Origin: Candidatus Magasanikiibacteriota bacterium
Lineage (GTDB): Bacteria > Patescibacteriota > Patescibacteriia > Magasanikbacterales > UBA922
Reading direction: 5' to 3'
Assembly (NCBI GenBank): GCA_003230965.1
Contig: QIHL01000022.1
Coordinates: 1 to 9,960, forward strand
Length of the DNA stretch: 9,960 nucleotides
Both the position numbers and the translations under genes were made by a program. Below the pieces are notes generated by a model. The model had not been told where the DNA came from and ran no database searches. It saw only the letters and a list, made by a program, of their open reading frames with translations. Within the stretch, counting starts at the first letter, position 1. Each line of letters opens with the position of its first letter. This document shows positions 1 to 6,990 of the stretch, piece after piece.

Positions 1-339
1 TATTTTACTTTAGTAAATTTTATTATTACATTCGTTCTGGAAATTATTATGTTTTCTGTTCAGTCCAGTTTGCCATCTGTGGGTTCAATACTATTATTTT
101 TTTTAGTACTATATAGTTTTGCTGTTTTGCTTCCTAATCTTGGTGTTACAGTACGTCGTTTACATGATATTGGAAAAAATGGGTGGTTTATTCTTATTTC
201 TTTAATTCCAATTATTGGATTTTTCTGGATTTTTGTATTGCTTATTTTGGATAGTACTCCTGGTGACAACAAGTATGGTTCAAATCCAAAAGGAGTAGTT
301 GCGCCAACAATACAAACACCTCCAGCTCCGACTGCTTAG
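1..339 (+). CDS. DUF805 family membrane protein, 5'-truncated
   Basis: The reading frame is open from base 1, so the gene starts upstream of the window; about 112 C-terminal codons are visible, ending in TAG. Two hydrophobic stretches, around visible residues 27-47 and 62-83, are probable membrane helices. Between and after them lie the family hallmarks: an RRLHDIGKNGW segment after the first helix, then LDSTPGDNKYG close behind the second. These match DUF805 (YhaH/YhaI-like) inner membrane proteins, whose function is not established. The tail after the domain is proline/threonine-rich and probably disordered. The internal ATG at 49 is not preferred as start because the frame continues upstream with hydrophobic residues. 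A hairpin terminator follows within 30 bases, so the gene is likely the last of its transcript and is not cotranscribed with rnpA. Confidence 0.85.
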   Translation, partial: YFTLVNFIITFVLEIIMFSVQSSLPSVGSILLFFLVLYSFAVLLPNLGVTVRRLHDIGKNGWFILISLIPIIGFFWIFVLLILDSTPGDNKYGSNPKGVVAPTIQTPPAPTA

Positions 340-365
340 TATTTGTTTTTTTCGTTTCATACAGT

Positions 366-394
366 AAAAAACTCCCAAAGTATTGGGAGTTTTT
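366..394 (+). terminator. Intrinsic terminator after the DUF805 gene
   Basis: ACTCCCAA (371-378) and TTGGGAGT (383-390) form a perfect 8-bp stem with a 4-base loop. It is flanked by AAAAA at 366-370 and TTTT at 391-394, so it ends in a short U-tract on the plus strand and could lengthen by A-T pairs. It separates the DUF805 gene from the rnpA promoter. Confidence 0.85.
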
Positions 395-400
395 GTTTAC

Positions 401-430
401 TTGCCAGAAAGTAATAAACTTGTGTATACT
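401..430 (+). promoter_or_regulatory. Sigma70-type promoter of rnpA-yidD
   Basis: TTGCCA at 401-406 and TATACT at 425-430 are separated by 18 bases. The predicted start is near 437, giving a leader of only about 14 bases before the rnpA ATG at 451. No Shine-Dalgarno motif lies in that leader. Confidence 0.65.
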
Positions 431-450
431 GAATATATTATTTTTTGACT

Positions 451-846
451 ATGCTTCCAAAAGAAAATCGTCTAAAAAAAATGAAAGATTTTGAACTTTT
501 GCATAAACATGGACAGTTTGTTGGTGATGATATAATTTCAATAAAAGGATGGCAGATTGATCCGAGTGTGGCACCGAAACGTGGATACATGAAAGATGAT
601 TTAAAAATTGCGTTTGTTGTTGGGACAAAAGTGAGCAAGAGTGCGGTAAAACGCAATAGACTAAAGCGACAAATGCGTGAAGTCGTTCGTTTGCTTTTGA
701 AAGATAATCAAATTGAGCGCGGTTATTTTATAGCGATTATGGCAAAACCAACATTACTCGGTGCATCTTTTGAAGATATAAAAAAAAGTATCAATGTGCT
801 TCTTTTTCGTGCACATGTTCTCATATTAACAAAAAATAAAAAATAA
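451..846 (+). CDS. rnpA: Ribonuclease P protein component
   Basis: This 131-residue basic protein is the protein subunit of RNase P, which binds the catalytic RNA and helps remove 5' leaders from precursor tRNAs in the cytoplasm. It opens MLPKENRLKK, the usual RnpA N terminus, and carries the signature block KVSKSAVKRNRLKRQMRE near residues 56-73, whose arginines and lysines line the RNA-binding face. Length is normal for the family, with a slightly long segment between the first strands. The ATG at 451 is chosen over the in-frame TTG at 445 because it restores the canonical N terminus. yidD follows after 7 bases, so the two are probably one transcript. Usually rpmH precedes rnpA; here the upstream gene is an unrelated DUF805 protein behind a terminator. 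Confidence 0.95.
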   Translation: MLPKENRLKKMKDFELLHKHGQFVGDDIISIKGWQIDPSVAPKRGYMKDDLKIAFVVGTKVSKSAVKRNRLKRQMREVVRLLLKDNQIERGYFIAIMAKPTLLGASFEDIKKSINVLLFRAHVLILTKNKK

Positions 847-853
847 AATTTTT

Positions 854-1129
854 ATGAACAATAAGAATTTTTTTACACGCATTATTTATTTACCGAGATA
901 TTCAATTCTCCTACTGATTTTTTTGTACCAAAAAATACTTTCGCCTGATCATAGTTTTTGGGGAAAAGCATTACATCACCATGGATACTGTAAATATTAT
1001 CCAACTTGTAGCCAGTACGGCTATGAAGTAATAAAAAAAAGAGGATTATTTATTGGTATTCCTAAAACTATTTGGCGGATTTTGAGATGCAATCCTTGGA
1101 GCAAAGGTGGAATTGATTTGCCAAAATAA
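854..1129 (+). CDS. yidD: Membrane protein insertion efficiency factor YidD
   Basis: A 91-residue protein of the YidD (DUF37) family, a membrane-associated accessory reported to aid YidC-dependent insertion of inner membrane proteins. Visible marks are a hydrophobic N-terminal segment (about residues 11-25), the YQKILSP motif at 25-31, the cysteine-rich core YCKYYPTCSQYGYEVI, and the C-terminal RILRCNPWSKGGID block, all in family order. The short N-terminal hydrophobic part looks like a membrane-contacting amphipathic or monotopic helix. It follows rnpA by 7 bases in the conserved rnpA-yidD order, but yidC, the usual next gene, is not in the window. There is no Shine-Dalgarno motif, only A/T bases before the ATG. 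Its stop codon lies inside the shared downstream terminator. Confidence 0.93.
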   Translation: MNNKNFFTRIIYLPRYSILLLIFLYQKILSPDHSFWGKALHHHGYCKYYPTCSQYGYEVIKKRGLFIGIPKTIWRILRCNPWSKGGIDLPK

Positions 1130-1157
1130 TAAAACTCCACAAGCATGGAGTTTTATT
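1128..1157. terminator. Shared bidirectional terminator of yidD and the DUF167 gene
   Basis: A perfect 12-bp inverted repeat (1128-1139 with 1146-1157) has a 6-base loop; its outer bases are A on one arm and T on the other, so each direction ends in a T-rich arm. The stop codon of yidD (1127-1129) and that of the convergent DUF167 gene (1156-1158) overlap the outer ends of the hairpin, so one element serves both genes. Confidence 0.88.
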
Positions 1158-1383
1158 ATTGTTTTATTTCAATAATTTTTGATTGATTTTTTTGTCCTTT
1201 GATTATTTTAATTTGTGATTGTGGAATTTTCCATGTAGTTGACAAAAATTTTATCAGTTGTTTATTTGCTTTTCCGTCTGTCGGTACAGCAGTCAGATGG
1301 ATTTTGAAAGAGCCATCAGATTGCTTGAGGATTTTATTTTTTGATGCACGTGGAATCACGCGAATATAAATTTGTTTGGTCAT
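1156..1383 (-). CDS. DUF167 (YggU) family protein
   Basis: A 75-residue basic protein of the DUF167/YggU family, a small alpha/beta fold of unknown function. The family block DGKANKQLIKFLS lies near residues 36-48, preceded by a strand with VIPRASKN, as in homologues, and followed by the strand-rich IKIIKGQKNQSKIIEI. Start chosen at the ATG at 1383; a TTG at 1389 two codons upstream is also possible. Upstream the frame runs back to the tig stop codon without another good start. It sits 54 bases behind tig on the same strand, so it is probably the second gene of the tig transcript. It ends inside the terminator shared with yidD. Confidence 0.85.
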   Translation of the reverse strand: MTKQIYIRVIPRASKNKILKQSDGSFKIHLTAVPTDGKANKQLIKFLSTTWKIPQSQIKIIKGQKNQSKIIEIKQ

Positions 1384-1437
1384 ATTCAATATGCCATTGC
1401 TTATTGTATTTGCAGATGAAAACTCTAAACCAAAATT

Positions 1438-2733
1438 TTATTTCTTTTTTTCTGTATTGAGAATTTGTTTTTTTAACCAGTCTATTACCTTTCTATTTTG
1501 GAGTGTCATAGTAATAGTATCGCGAACTTCACTACGTTTCAAATTATCCAAGTATTCTTTATTTTTTGCGTATGTAGTTTCAAGTATTTTAATTTCAGCC
1601 TCAAGTTCATCGTCTGTCACGGTCAAATTATTTTCTTTTGATACACTACGAGAGATGAGTGCTGCTTTGGCGCGTTTTTCAGCTTGCTCACGGAAATCTT
1701 CAGACAGCGTTTTTTCATCTTTTTTGATATCAGCAAGGTATTGAGAAATTTCCACACCATTTTTTTCCAAATCCCGTTTTAATTCATAAAACATTTTTTG
1801 ACGTTCTGCGTCTATTAGTACATCTGGAATTGGTTCAAATGTGCTTTTTTCAATGAGTTGATCTAGAATTGCAATTTCTACTTTTTGGTTTGCCTTTTGT
1901 TCTGCCTCTACCTCCATGTTGTTGCGGATTAATTCTTTCAGTTTTGCGACGCTCTCTTGCCCAAGTGTTTTTGCTAAGTCATCAGAGAGTTCTGGTAACT
2001 GACGTTCATATACCTCTTTCACATTTACTTTGAATGTCACCTTTTTTCCAGCTAGGTGTTTTTGGTAGTGTGTTTTTGGGAACGTGAGATCAAAAGTTTT
2101 TTTATCACCCTTTTTTACTCCCTCCAATTCTTTATTAAATCCAGGAATATAATGTTGTTCACTCAAGTAGACTTGGTGGTTTTTTGCTTGTCCACCTTCA
2201 AGCGGAACATTTCCGTCTAGCATATCCATGTCAATGACTATCTTGTCCGTTCCTGTTGCTGGACCGTTTTTTAGCACTTCGGTTGCATGCATGCCACGAA
2301 TTGCATCAAGTGTTTCATCAACTTTTTTTTCTACGATAGGTTCTTTTTTTAGTTCTACTTTTATTTTGGAAATATCAGCGAGTTCTATTTTTGGTAACTC
2401 GGCAACAACAGCTGTGTATACAATATTATTGTCAGGAGCTAACTTTTCTACATTAATTTCCGGCATGCCAATTGTGTCCAATCCTTCTTTTTTGATTGCA
2501 CCAGAGAATGTTGCCTTTACGATGTCTTGCAATGCTTCTTGTAAGATCGCCATATCACCGACTTGTTGTTGCATGATGTCAAATGGAACCTTACCTTTGC
2601 GAAACCCCTTGACTGTTTTTCGCTCAGAGATACGTTCTGCAGCACGATTCAAGTATTTTCCGTATTCTTCTGGTGTCACAGTAACTGTTAATTTAATTTG
2701 TCCTTTGTCTTGCTTTTCTGTTGTGTAGCTCAT
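1438..2733 (-). CDS. tig: Trigger factor, ribosome-associated chaperone
   Basis: A 431-residue trigger factor, a chaperone that docks beside the ribosome exit tunnel and shields nascent chains. The N-terminal domain (about 1-115) carries the ribosome-binding signature GFRKGKVP at 43-50. A FKBP-like prolyl isomerase domain occupies roughly 160-245, with the recognisable segment YIPGFNKELEGVKKGDKKTF. The rest, about 250-425, is the helix-rich, strongly charged C-terminal domain that forms the arms. Length matches the family (about 430 residues) and nothing appears missing. The ATG at 2733 has no Shine-Dalgarno motif; a TATAAT ends 6 bases upstream of it, so leaderless transcription is also possible. 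tig is the first gene of a tig-DUF167 transcript and diverges from the LysM/M23 gene. Confidence 0.96.
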   Translation of the reverse strand: MSYTTEKQDKGQIKLTVTVTPEEYGKYLNRAAERISERKTVKGFRKGKVPFDIMQQQVGDMAILQEALQDIVKATFSGAIKKEGLDTIGMPEINVEKLAPDNNIVYTAVVAELPKIELADISKIKVELKKEPIVEKKVDETLDAIRGMHATEVLKNGPATGTDKIVIDMDMLDGNVPLEGGQAKNHQVYLSEQHYIPGFNKELEGVKKGDKKTFDLTFPKTHYQKHLAGKKVTFKVNVKEVYERQLPELSDDLAKTLGQESVAKLKELIRNNMEVEAEQKANQKVEIAILDQLIEKSTFEPIPDVLIDAERQKMFYELKRDLEKNGVEISQYLADIKKDEKTLSEDFREQAEKRAKAALISRSVSKENNLTVTDDELEAEIKILETTYAKNKEYLDNLKRSEVRDTITMTLQNRKVIDWLKKQILNTEKKK

Positions 2734-2760
2734 AGAAAAATTATACTGGATAATAAAAAT

Positions 2761-2789
2761 AGCATAGCGAAGGATAGAAAAAATGTCAA
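2761..2789 (-). promoter_or_regulatory. Promoter of tig
   Basis: On the minus strand TTGACA (complement of 2784-2789) and TATGCT (complement of 2761-2766) are separated by exactly 17 bases. The predicted start near 2754 gives a leader of about 20 bases. A second -10-like TATAAT at 2740-2745 ends 6 bases before the ATG but lacks a good -35. Confidence 0.6.
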
Positions 2790-2791
2790 GG

Positions 2792-2820
2792 TTGACTTAT
2801 ATGTTATTTTTGAGCATACT
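2792..2820 (+). promoter_or_regulatory. Promoter of the LysM/M23 gene
   Basis: TTGACT (2792-2797) and CATACT (2815-2820) are 17 bases apart. The predicted start near 2827 leaves about 8 bases before the ATG at 2835. Its -35 is only 2 bases from the -35 of the divergent tig promoter. Confidence 0.55.
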
Positions 2821-2834
2821 ATGAAACGCATTAT

Positions 2835-4265
2835 ATGAAGTATCATGCAAAAAAGCTATTTCTCTATTTTTTGAAAAGTCTTATTTATATTAAGCGTCTG
2901 CTTGTTGTTAGTAGTCGTGCTTTTATAAAAGTAGGGCTTTTTTTATTAAATTTTTATCAACGCACAATTGGATTCCGGATCTATGGTTTATTTCATCGCT
3001 GGAAGCGTGTCGTAGAAGATGCACGTCTCAGTGGTAGTTGGTTTATAGAATTCATAGGGAAACGGAGCACTCTGCAGATTGCATTATTTTTTGCAGCATT
3101 TGTTGTGATGATTCCGTATACAAGGATTTATTCACAAAATTTGAATGTATTACCAGGTACAAATACACTTCTATATACACTAGTTGGACCACGAAGTGAC
3201 GGAGATGCTCCTCCGCCAACGCTCATAGTTGAGAGCGGACAAGTTAAACAATACGTAAGTAGTACACAGACGTGGAGTGCTGGCGCAGTCACTAATCAGC
3301 AACAATCAGCAAGTGGAAAAGTTGCACAAACACCACCACCCAATCTTTCAAGCGTCAGTAGTGGTGGCACAGCTATTACTGCACCAATAATTATGCCAGG
3401 GGGGACACTGCATAGACAAGGTAGTTCGCCACAAACACCTGCTTTGTCTTCTACTGGATTACATGCTGTAAGTCGTTCACAGATTATTAAATATACAGTT
3501 CGGTCTGGCGATACTATCAGTGGCATTGCAGAACGTTTTGGCATAAGTATTGCAACAGTTCTTTCTGTAAATAATTTAACAGCTCGTTCCTATATACAAC
3601 CAGGGCAGACACTGACAATTCTTCCAACAGACGGTATTATTTATATTGTTTCTAGAGGAAATACTGTACTTGGAATTGCAAACAAATACGATGCAAAAGC
3701 ATCTGAAATTATTGCATATAACAATCTAAACGTAGGTGGCACTAATTTACAAATTGGTCAACAGCTTATTATTCCTGGTGGTAAAGTACTGCGAGTAGTT
3801 TCATCTCGTCCAATCTATAGACCATCTGTACGCACAGTTAAGACGTTTCATAGAATCGCTGCACCACCGCCTTCTACACAAACACCTGCTGGGTCAGGTT
3901 GGTTGTGGCCGACTAAAGCACATATAATCACTCAATACTTTTGGACTCGTCATCAAGCCATTGATATTGCTGGTCCAATTGGTACTCCAGTCTATGCTAC
4001 AAAATCAGGGAGAGTTATTACATCGCAGTGCGGATGGAATTACGGATATGGCTGTTATATTATTATTGCACACAGCAATGGATACCATTCGCTTTATGCT
4101 CATTCATCAAAATTACTGGTTTCTGTGGGACAATATGTAACTCAAGGGCAAACTATTATGCTTATTGGAACAACTGGAAATTCTACAGGTCCGCATGTTC
4201 ATTTTGAAATTAGAAAACACGGTGTTCATATAAATCCGCTCCGGTTTATCCGTCCGCCGTCTTAG
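2835..4265 (+). CDS. Membrane-anchored LysM/M23 peptidoglycan hydrolase
   Basis: A 476-residue cell-wall protein. The N terminus is basic with a first hydrophobic patch (24-41) and a clear membrane helix at about 79-97, so the rest is likely outside the membrane. A proline/serine-rich linker (about 125-210) leads to two LysM domains, about 219-263 (YTVRSGDTISGIAERFG) and 269-314 (YIVSRGNTVLGIANKY), which bind peptidoglycan. The M23 (LytM/peptidase) domain spans about 356-470 and keeps all zinc ligands: H373 and D377 in HQAID, then H454 and H456 in HVHFE, with the catalytic H423 in LYAH. It should therefore be an active endopeptidase cutting peptide cross-links, acting in wall remodelling or division. 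It has no Shine-Dalgarno motif. It converges with comM, 8 bases away, with no hairpin between them. Confidence 0.93.
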   Translation: MKYHAKKLFLYFLKSLIYIKRLLVVSSRAFIKVGLFLLNFYQRTIGFRIYGLFHRWKRVVEDARLSGSWFIEFIGKRSTLQIALFFAAFVVMIPYTRIYSQNLNVLPGTNTLLYTLVGPRSDGDAPPPTLIVESGQVKQYVSSTQTWSAGAVTNQQQSASGKVAQTPPPNLSSVSSGGTAITAPIIMPGGTLHRQGSSPQTPALSSTGLHAVSRSQIIKYTVRSGDTISGIAERFGISIATVLSVNNLTARSYIQPGQTLTILPTDGIIYIVSRGNTVLGIANKYDAKASEIIAYNNLNVGGTNLQIGQQLIIPGGKVLRVVSSRPIYRPSVRTVKTFHRIAAPPPSTQTPAGSGWLWPTKAHIITQYFWTRHQAIDIAGPIGTPVYATKSGRVITSQCGWNYGYGCYIIIAHSNGYHSLYAHSSKLLVSVGQYVTQGQTIMLIGTTGNSTGPHVHFEIRKHGVHINPLRFIRPPS

Positions 4266-4273
4266 TAGTAGGT

Positions 4274-5791
4274 TTAAATTTTTGGACGATATTGTAAAGC
4301 TTCAGCAATATGTTGGCTTTCAATTTTTTCCATACTATCAAGATCAGCAATTGTTCTCGCGAGTTTGAGCATCCTGTGATATGATCGTGCAGATAGATGA
4401 AGACGATTGACAGCTTCGCGCATTAGTTGTACTGAGTCTGTTTCAAGTTTACAAAATTGTTGGATGTCACGATTTGTCATATCGTTGTTCGTTCTGTGCG
4501 GTGTATTTTTTAAACGAAATTGTTGTCGTTCTCTGGCTGCCGTTACTCTATTTTGAATTTTTTTTGATGATTCTGCTAATTCATCAGTAGATAATTTTTC
4601 AAATTCAACACGTGGGACTTCAACATGTAAGTCAATGCGATCAAGAAGTGGTCCACTAATCTTTTTTTGATATCGGTTAATCATGACTGGGCTACAAGTA
4701 CAATGTATGTCTGGATCGCTAGCATAGCCACATGGGCACGGATTTTGGCTTGCAACCATCATAAATCTAGCTGGGAACGTAATTGTTCCTTGTGCACGTG
4801 AAATCGTAATAATTCCGTCTTCTAATGGTTGTCGAAGTGTTTCTAGTACATGGCGAGGAAATTCTGGGAATTCATCAAGAAATAAAACACCACGGTGAGA
4901 TAAAGAAATTTCTCCTGGTCTAGGAAATTTTCCGCCACCAACGAGTGATACACCACTGGCACTATGGTGTGGCGCGCGAAATGGACGTGTTGTGATGAGC
5001 GGAGTTTCTGGTGGTAACATGCCAGCAACAGAATAAATTTTTGTTACCTCTACTGCTTCTTCTTCTGTCATATCAGGTAGAATTGAAGGGAGCGTTCGTG
5101 CAAGTAATGTTTTGCCTGATCCAGGAGGTCCAGAAAGTAAAATATTGTGAGCACCACTTGCAGCAATTTCCAATGCGCGTTTCACAAATGTTTGCCCTTT
5201 TACGTATGCCATATCAAGAGCATATACTTTATTATTATTCTTTTTCTCTGTTGAACGTGTGTATGGTGAGAGTAATTTATTTCCATTTAGATGATCCAAT
5301 AAGGAACGGAAAGAGGGAACAGGGTAAATCGTTATTCCATGTACAATGCTTGCTTCCACTGCATCTGCTTGTGGTATATATAATTCAGTAAAGCCATGCT
5401 GTGTCGCATAGATAGCTATAGGTAGGATGCCATTTGTGTGTCTCACAGTACCATCAAGTGCAAGTTCACCAACAAAAAGTGCTTTTTCTAGTGCATTCAT
5501 TTTTATTCCTTCGTATGCTAGATACATACCAAGCGCCATGGGAAGATCATACATACTTCCTTCTTTTCGTACATTAGCTGGCGCGAGGTTAATTACAATA
5601 CGAGCATTGTTAGGAAATTTTAGTCCGCTATTTTTCCATGCAGTGCGAATACGTTCTTTTGCTTCTTGGATTGCGGTGTCGCCTAGTCCAACGATTTGAT
5701 ATCCGGGCCAAGATCCAGCAATATCTACTTCAATTGTAATTGAAACACAGTCAAGTCCTAAGGCTGCAGCAGAAGAGAGTTTTGTAAACAT
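4274..5791 (-). CDS. comM: ComM/YifB AAA+ Mg-chelatase-like ATPase
   Basis: A 505-residue protein of the ComM (YifB, Mg-chelatase subunit ChlI-like) family. ComM in naturally transformable bacteria is a hexameric helicase that promotes branch migration during integration of incoming DNA. The N-terminal ribosomal-S5-like domain covers about 1-165 (GLGDTAIQEAKERIR at 35-49). The AAA+ core follows, with Walker A GPPGSGKT at 221-228, Walker B VLFLDE at 302-307, sensor/zinc-like segment SQNPCPCG at 348-355 with a second CTC pair at 364-366, and a likely arginine finger in LLDRID (R385). The C-terminal Mg_chelatase_C domain closes the protein (about 400-505). Length is normal and no motif is lost. 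A TATAAT lies only 3 bases before the ATG; an extended -10 further up is the more likely promoter. Confidence 0.95.
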   Translation of the reverse strand: MFTKLSSAAALGLDCVSITIEVDIAGSWPGYQIVGLGDTAIQEAKERIRTAWKNSGLKFPNNARIVINLAPANVRKEGSMYDLPMALGMYLAYEGIKMNALEKALFVGELALDGTVRHTNGILPIAIYATQHGFTELYIPQADAVEASIVHGITIYPVPSFRSLLDHLNGNKLLSPYTRSTEKKNNNKVYALDMAYVKGQTFVKRALEIAASGAHNILLSGPPGSGKTLLARTLPSILPDMTEEEAVEVTKIYSVAGMLPPETPLITTRPFRAPHHSASGVSLVGGGKFPRPGEISLSHRGVLFLDEFPEFPRHVLETLRQPLEDGIITISRAQGTITFPARFMMVASQNPCPCGYASDPDIHCTCSPVMINRYQKKISGPLLDRIDLHVEVPRVEFEKLSTDELAESSKKIQNRVTAARERQQFRLKNTPHRTNNDMTNRDIQQFCKLETDSVQLMREAVNRLHLSARSYHRMLKLARTIADLDSMEKIESQHIAEALQYRPKI

Positions 5792-5831
5792 AAAATTATA
5801 AATTATTCATGAATTTGCATGAATGTTTCTT

Positions 5832-5840
5832 AGTATAACA
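5832..5840 (-). promoter_or_regulatory. Possible extended -10 promoter of comM
   Basis: On the minus strand TGTTATACT (complement of 5832-5840) has the TGn extension plus a good -10, but no -35 is visible. The start would be near 5825, about 34 bases before the ATG. The short sequence CATGAAT occurs twice in the leader (5808-5814, 5818-5824). Confidence 0.35.
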
Positions 5841-5870
5841 TAAAAATACGCAGAGTGCGTGTCTGCGTGT
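5840..5870 (-). terminator. Intrinsic terminator behind lspA
   Basis: ACGCAGA (5848-5854) and TCTGCGT (5862-5868) form a 7-bp stem with a 7-base loop. On the minus strand it is followed by ATTTTTA (complement of 5841-5847). This orientation ends the dksA-lspA transcript and insulates comM. Confidence 0.7.
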
Positions 5871-5950
5871 ATGTAATTTTTATTGGATTTATACGCTACG
5901 TGTCTATACTATGTAAAAGAAAATAGAAAATGTGTTGTTTGTTTTTGTGA

Positions 5951-6397
5951 TTATTTTTTTACTTCTTTCTTTTCGTAAAGAATAAGTAAAATTGCTCCAA
6001 TAATAATCATTATATCACCAATATTTATTACACCAGTAAACAGACGAATATAATCAATGGTAAATCCAAATAAAACACGGTCAATATAATTGGAAACTGC
6101 ACCACCAATAATGAGTACATACGCACCAGCACAATTTGGTTGTTTGTGAAATGTTTTGAGCAGTAGCACAGCAAGTCCGAGCAGGATAAGTGGAGTTACA
6201 ATTATCACTAGTGTATTATTTATCGGTAAGCTAAAGGCAATTCCAGTATTTTTTAATAATTCCCAGCCAATCCATGGTTTGAAAATATACCAAGAAAAAA
6301 ATGGGTTTGTATGTGCAATAAATTTCAAAATTTGATCCAGTACAACAAAAAACCCGCTTAATGCTAGCAAGAACCAAAAGCGGGTATGTATTTTCAT
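5951..6397 (-). CDS. lspA: Lipoprotein signal peptidase (signal peptidase II)
   Basis: A 148-residue polytopic membrane aspartyl protease that removes the signal peptide from diacylglyceryl-modified prolipoproteins. Four hydrophobic segments are visible. The first helix carries the conserved VVLDQILK (D21). The catalytic dyad is D106 in the block GGAVSNYIDR and D128 in INIGDIMIIIG, and the nearby conserved TIDYI (D115) is also present. Length is typical of a compact LspA. The start at 6397 (MKIHTRFW) is preferred over an upstream in-frame ATG at 6457, which would overlap the preceding gene and add a polar tail absent from the family. That start lies 20 bases behind the stop of the DksA-like gene, so the two form one transcript. 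No Shine-Dalgarno motif is seen. Confidence 0.93.
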   Translation of the reverse strand: MKIHTRFWFLLALSGFFVVLDQILKFIAHTNPFFSWYIFKPWIGWELLKNTGIAFSLPINNTLVIIVTPLILLGLAVLLLKTFHKQPNCAGAYVLIIGGAVSNYIDRVLFGFTIDYIRLFTGVINIGDIMIIIGAILLILYEKKEVKK

Positions 6398-6417
6398 AGA
6401 GAAAAAAGAATCTATTT

Positions 6418-6819
6418 TTAGATTTCGTCTGTCAACGTTTTTTTGCAACTTACACAAGAACTAGATGTTGGACGAGCTAGTAGACGTTTTTCCTCTATTG
6501 TTTGATTACAATATTTACATGTACCATACGTACCATTCTCCAAACGCTCTATTGCTTTGTTCACATCACGTAAACTTTTTTCAAGTGTCTCCTCAAGTGG
6601 TTTGTTTGCAGTATAATCAGCGATTTCACGAGCATTGTCCCCAACTTCGTCGCCATATTCTGGATATTCTACGTCATATTCTCCAGCGACGTGCGGATCT
6701 TTTTTTGTAAATTTGCTTAATTCCTGTTCTAATATTTTTTTTTCTTCATTTAAGGATTTTTTGATTTGTTTCAAAAATGTAGCAGAGAGTGGTATTTTTT
6801 TTGTGGGTTGTATAGTCAT
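6418..6819 (-). CDS. DksA/TraR-family C4 zinc-finger protein
   Basis: A 133-residue protein of the TraR/DksA family, whose members bind in the secondary channel of RNA polymerase and alter initiation. The N-terminal two-thirds is a helical, charged coiled-coil region (about 12-95), with an acidic stretch EYPEYGDEVGDNAREIADY near 51-69. The C-terminal finger has four cysteines, C101 and C104 (CKYC), C122 and C125 (CVSC). The segment between them, NQTIEEKRLLARPT, is the usual dksA_traR pattern. Family membership is clear; whether it acts as true DksA with ppGpp is inference. It precedes lspA with a 20-base gap and is preceded by two promoters and a palindrome. No Shine-Dalgarno motif is visible before the ATG at 6819. 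Confidence 0.9.
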   Translation of the reverse strand: MTIQPTKKIPLSATFLKQIKKSLNEEKKILEQELSKFTKKDPHVAGEYDVEYPEYGDEVGDNAREIADYTANKPLEETLEKSLRDVNKAIERLENGTYGTCKYCNQTIEEKRLLARPTSSSCVSCKKTLTDEI

Positions 6820-6852
6820 AGGACATGCATTAAAAATAGATAAATTTTTTTA

Positions 6853-6880
6853 AGTATACAAAAAAGTATTTTTTTGACAA
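6853..6880 (-). promoter_or_regulatory. Proximal promoter of dksA-like gene and lspA
   Basis: On the minus strand TTGTCA (complement of 6875-6880) and TATACT (complement of 6853-6858) are 16 bases apart. The start would fall near 6846, leaving about 27 bases of leader. Confidence 0.6.
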
Positions 6881-6895
6881 GCTAATAAAGAATAA

Positions 6896-6924
6896 AGTGT
6901 ATCATGATACATAAAAGCTGTCAA
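6896..6924 (-). promoter_or_regulatory. Distal promoter of dksA-like gene and lspA
   Basis: On the minus strand TTGACA (complement of 6919-6924) and TACACT (complement of 6896-6901) are 17 bases apart, giving a start near 6889. The TTGACA and the proximal promoter's -35 together form an interrupted inverted repeat (6874-6883 with 6916-6924). Confidence 0.5.
6899..6910. promoter_or_regulatory. 12-bp palindrome, possible operator
   Basis: GTATCATGATAC is a perfect 12-bp palindrome lying inside the spacer and first -10 bases of the distal dksA promoter. A dimeric regulator bound here would block that promoter. No regulator gene is visible nearby, so the role is inference. Confidence 0.4.
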
Positions 6925-6940
6925 TATGCATGTTTTTTGC

Positions 6941-6990
6941 AAAAATAAAAGGGCCATAGCCCCTAGAAATAATTTTATGGGTTGGCCCTT
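6941..6990 (-). terminator. Intrinsic terminator at the end of the putative RNA
   Basis: On the minus strand AAGGGCCA (complement of 6983-6990) pairs with TGGCCCTT (complement of 6949-6956), with CCC/GGG pairs inside, and is followed by TTTTATTTTT (complement of 6941-6950). The U-tract exists only in the minus direction, so it ends transcripts coming from the 7.3 kb promoter. An earlier GTTGGC (complement of 7010-7015) can pair with GCCAAC (complement of 6981-6986) and would compete with this stem. Confidence 0.75.

Noticed and set aside
2228..2728. Long plus-strand ORF of 166 codons opposite tig
   Set aside because: It is the mirror of the trigger factor coding sequence, serine-rich and without family features.
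5951..6457. Longer start for lspA at 6457
   Set aside because: It would overlap the upstream gene by 40 bases and add a polar N terminus before the first membrane helix, unlike LspA proteins.
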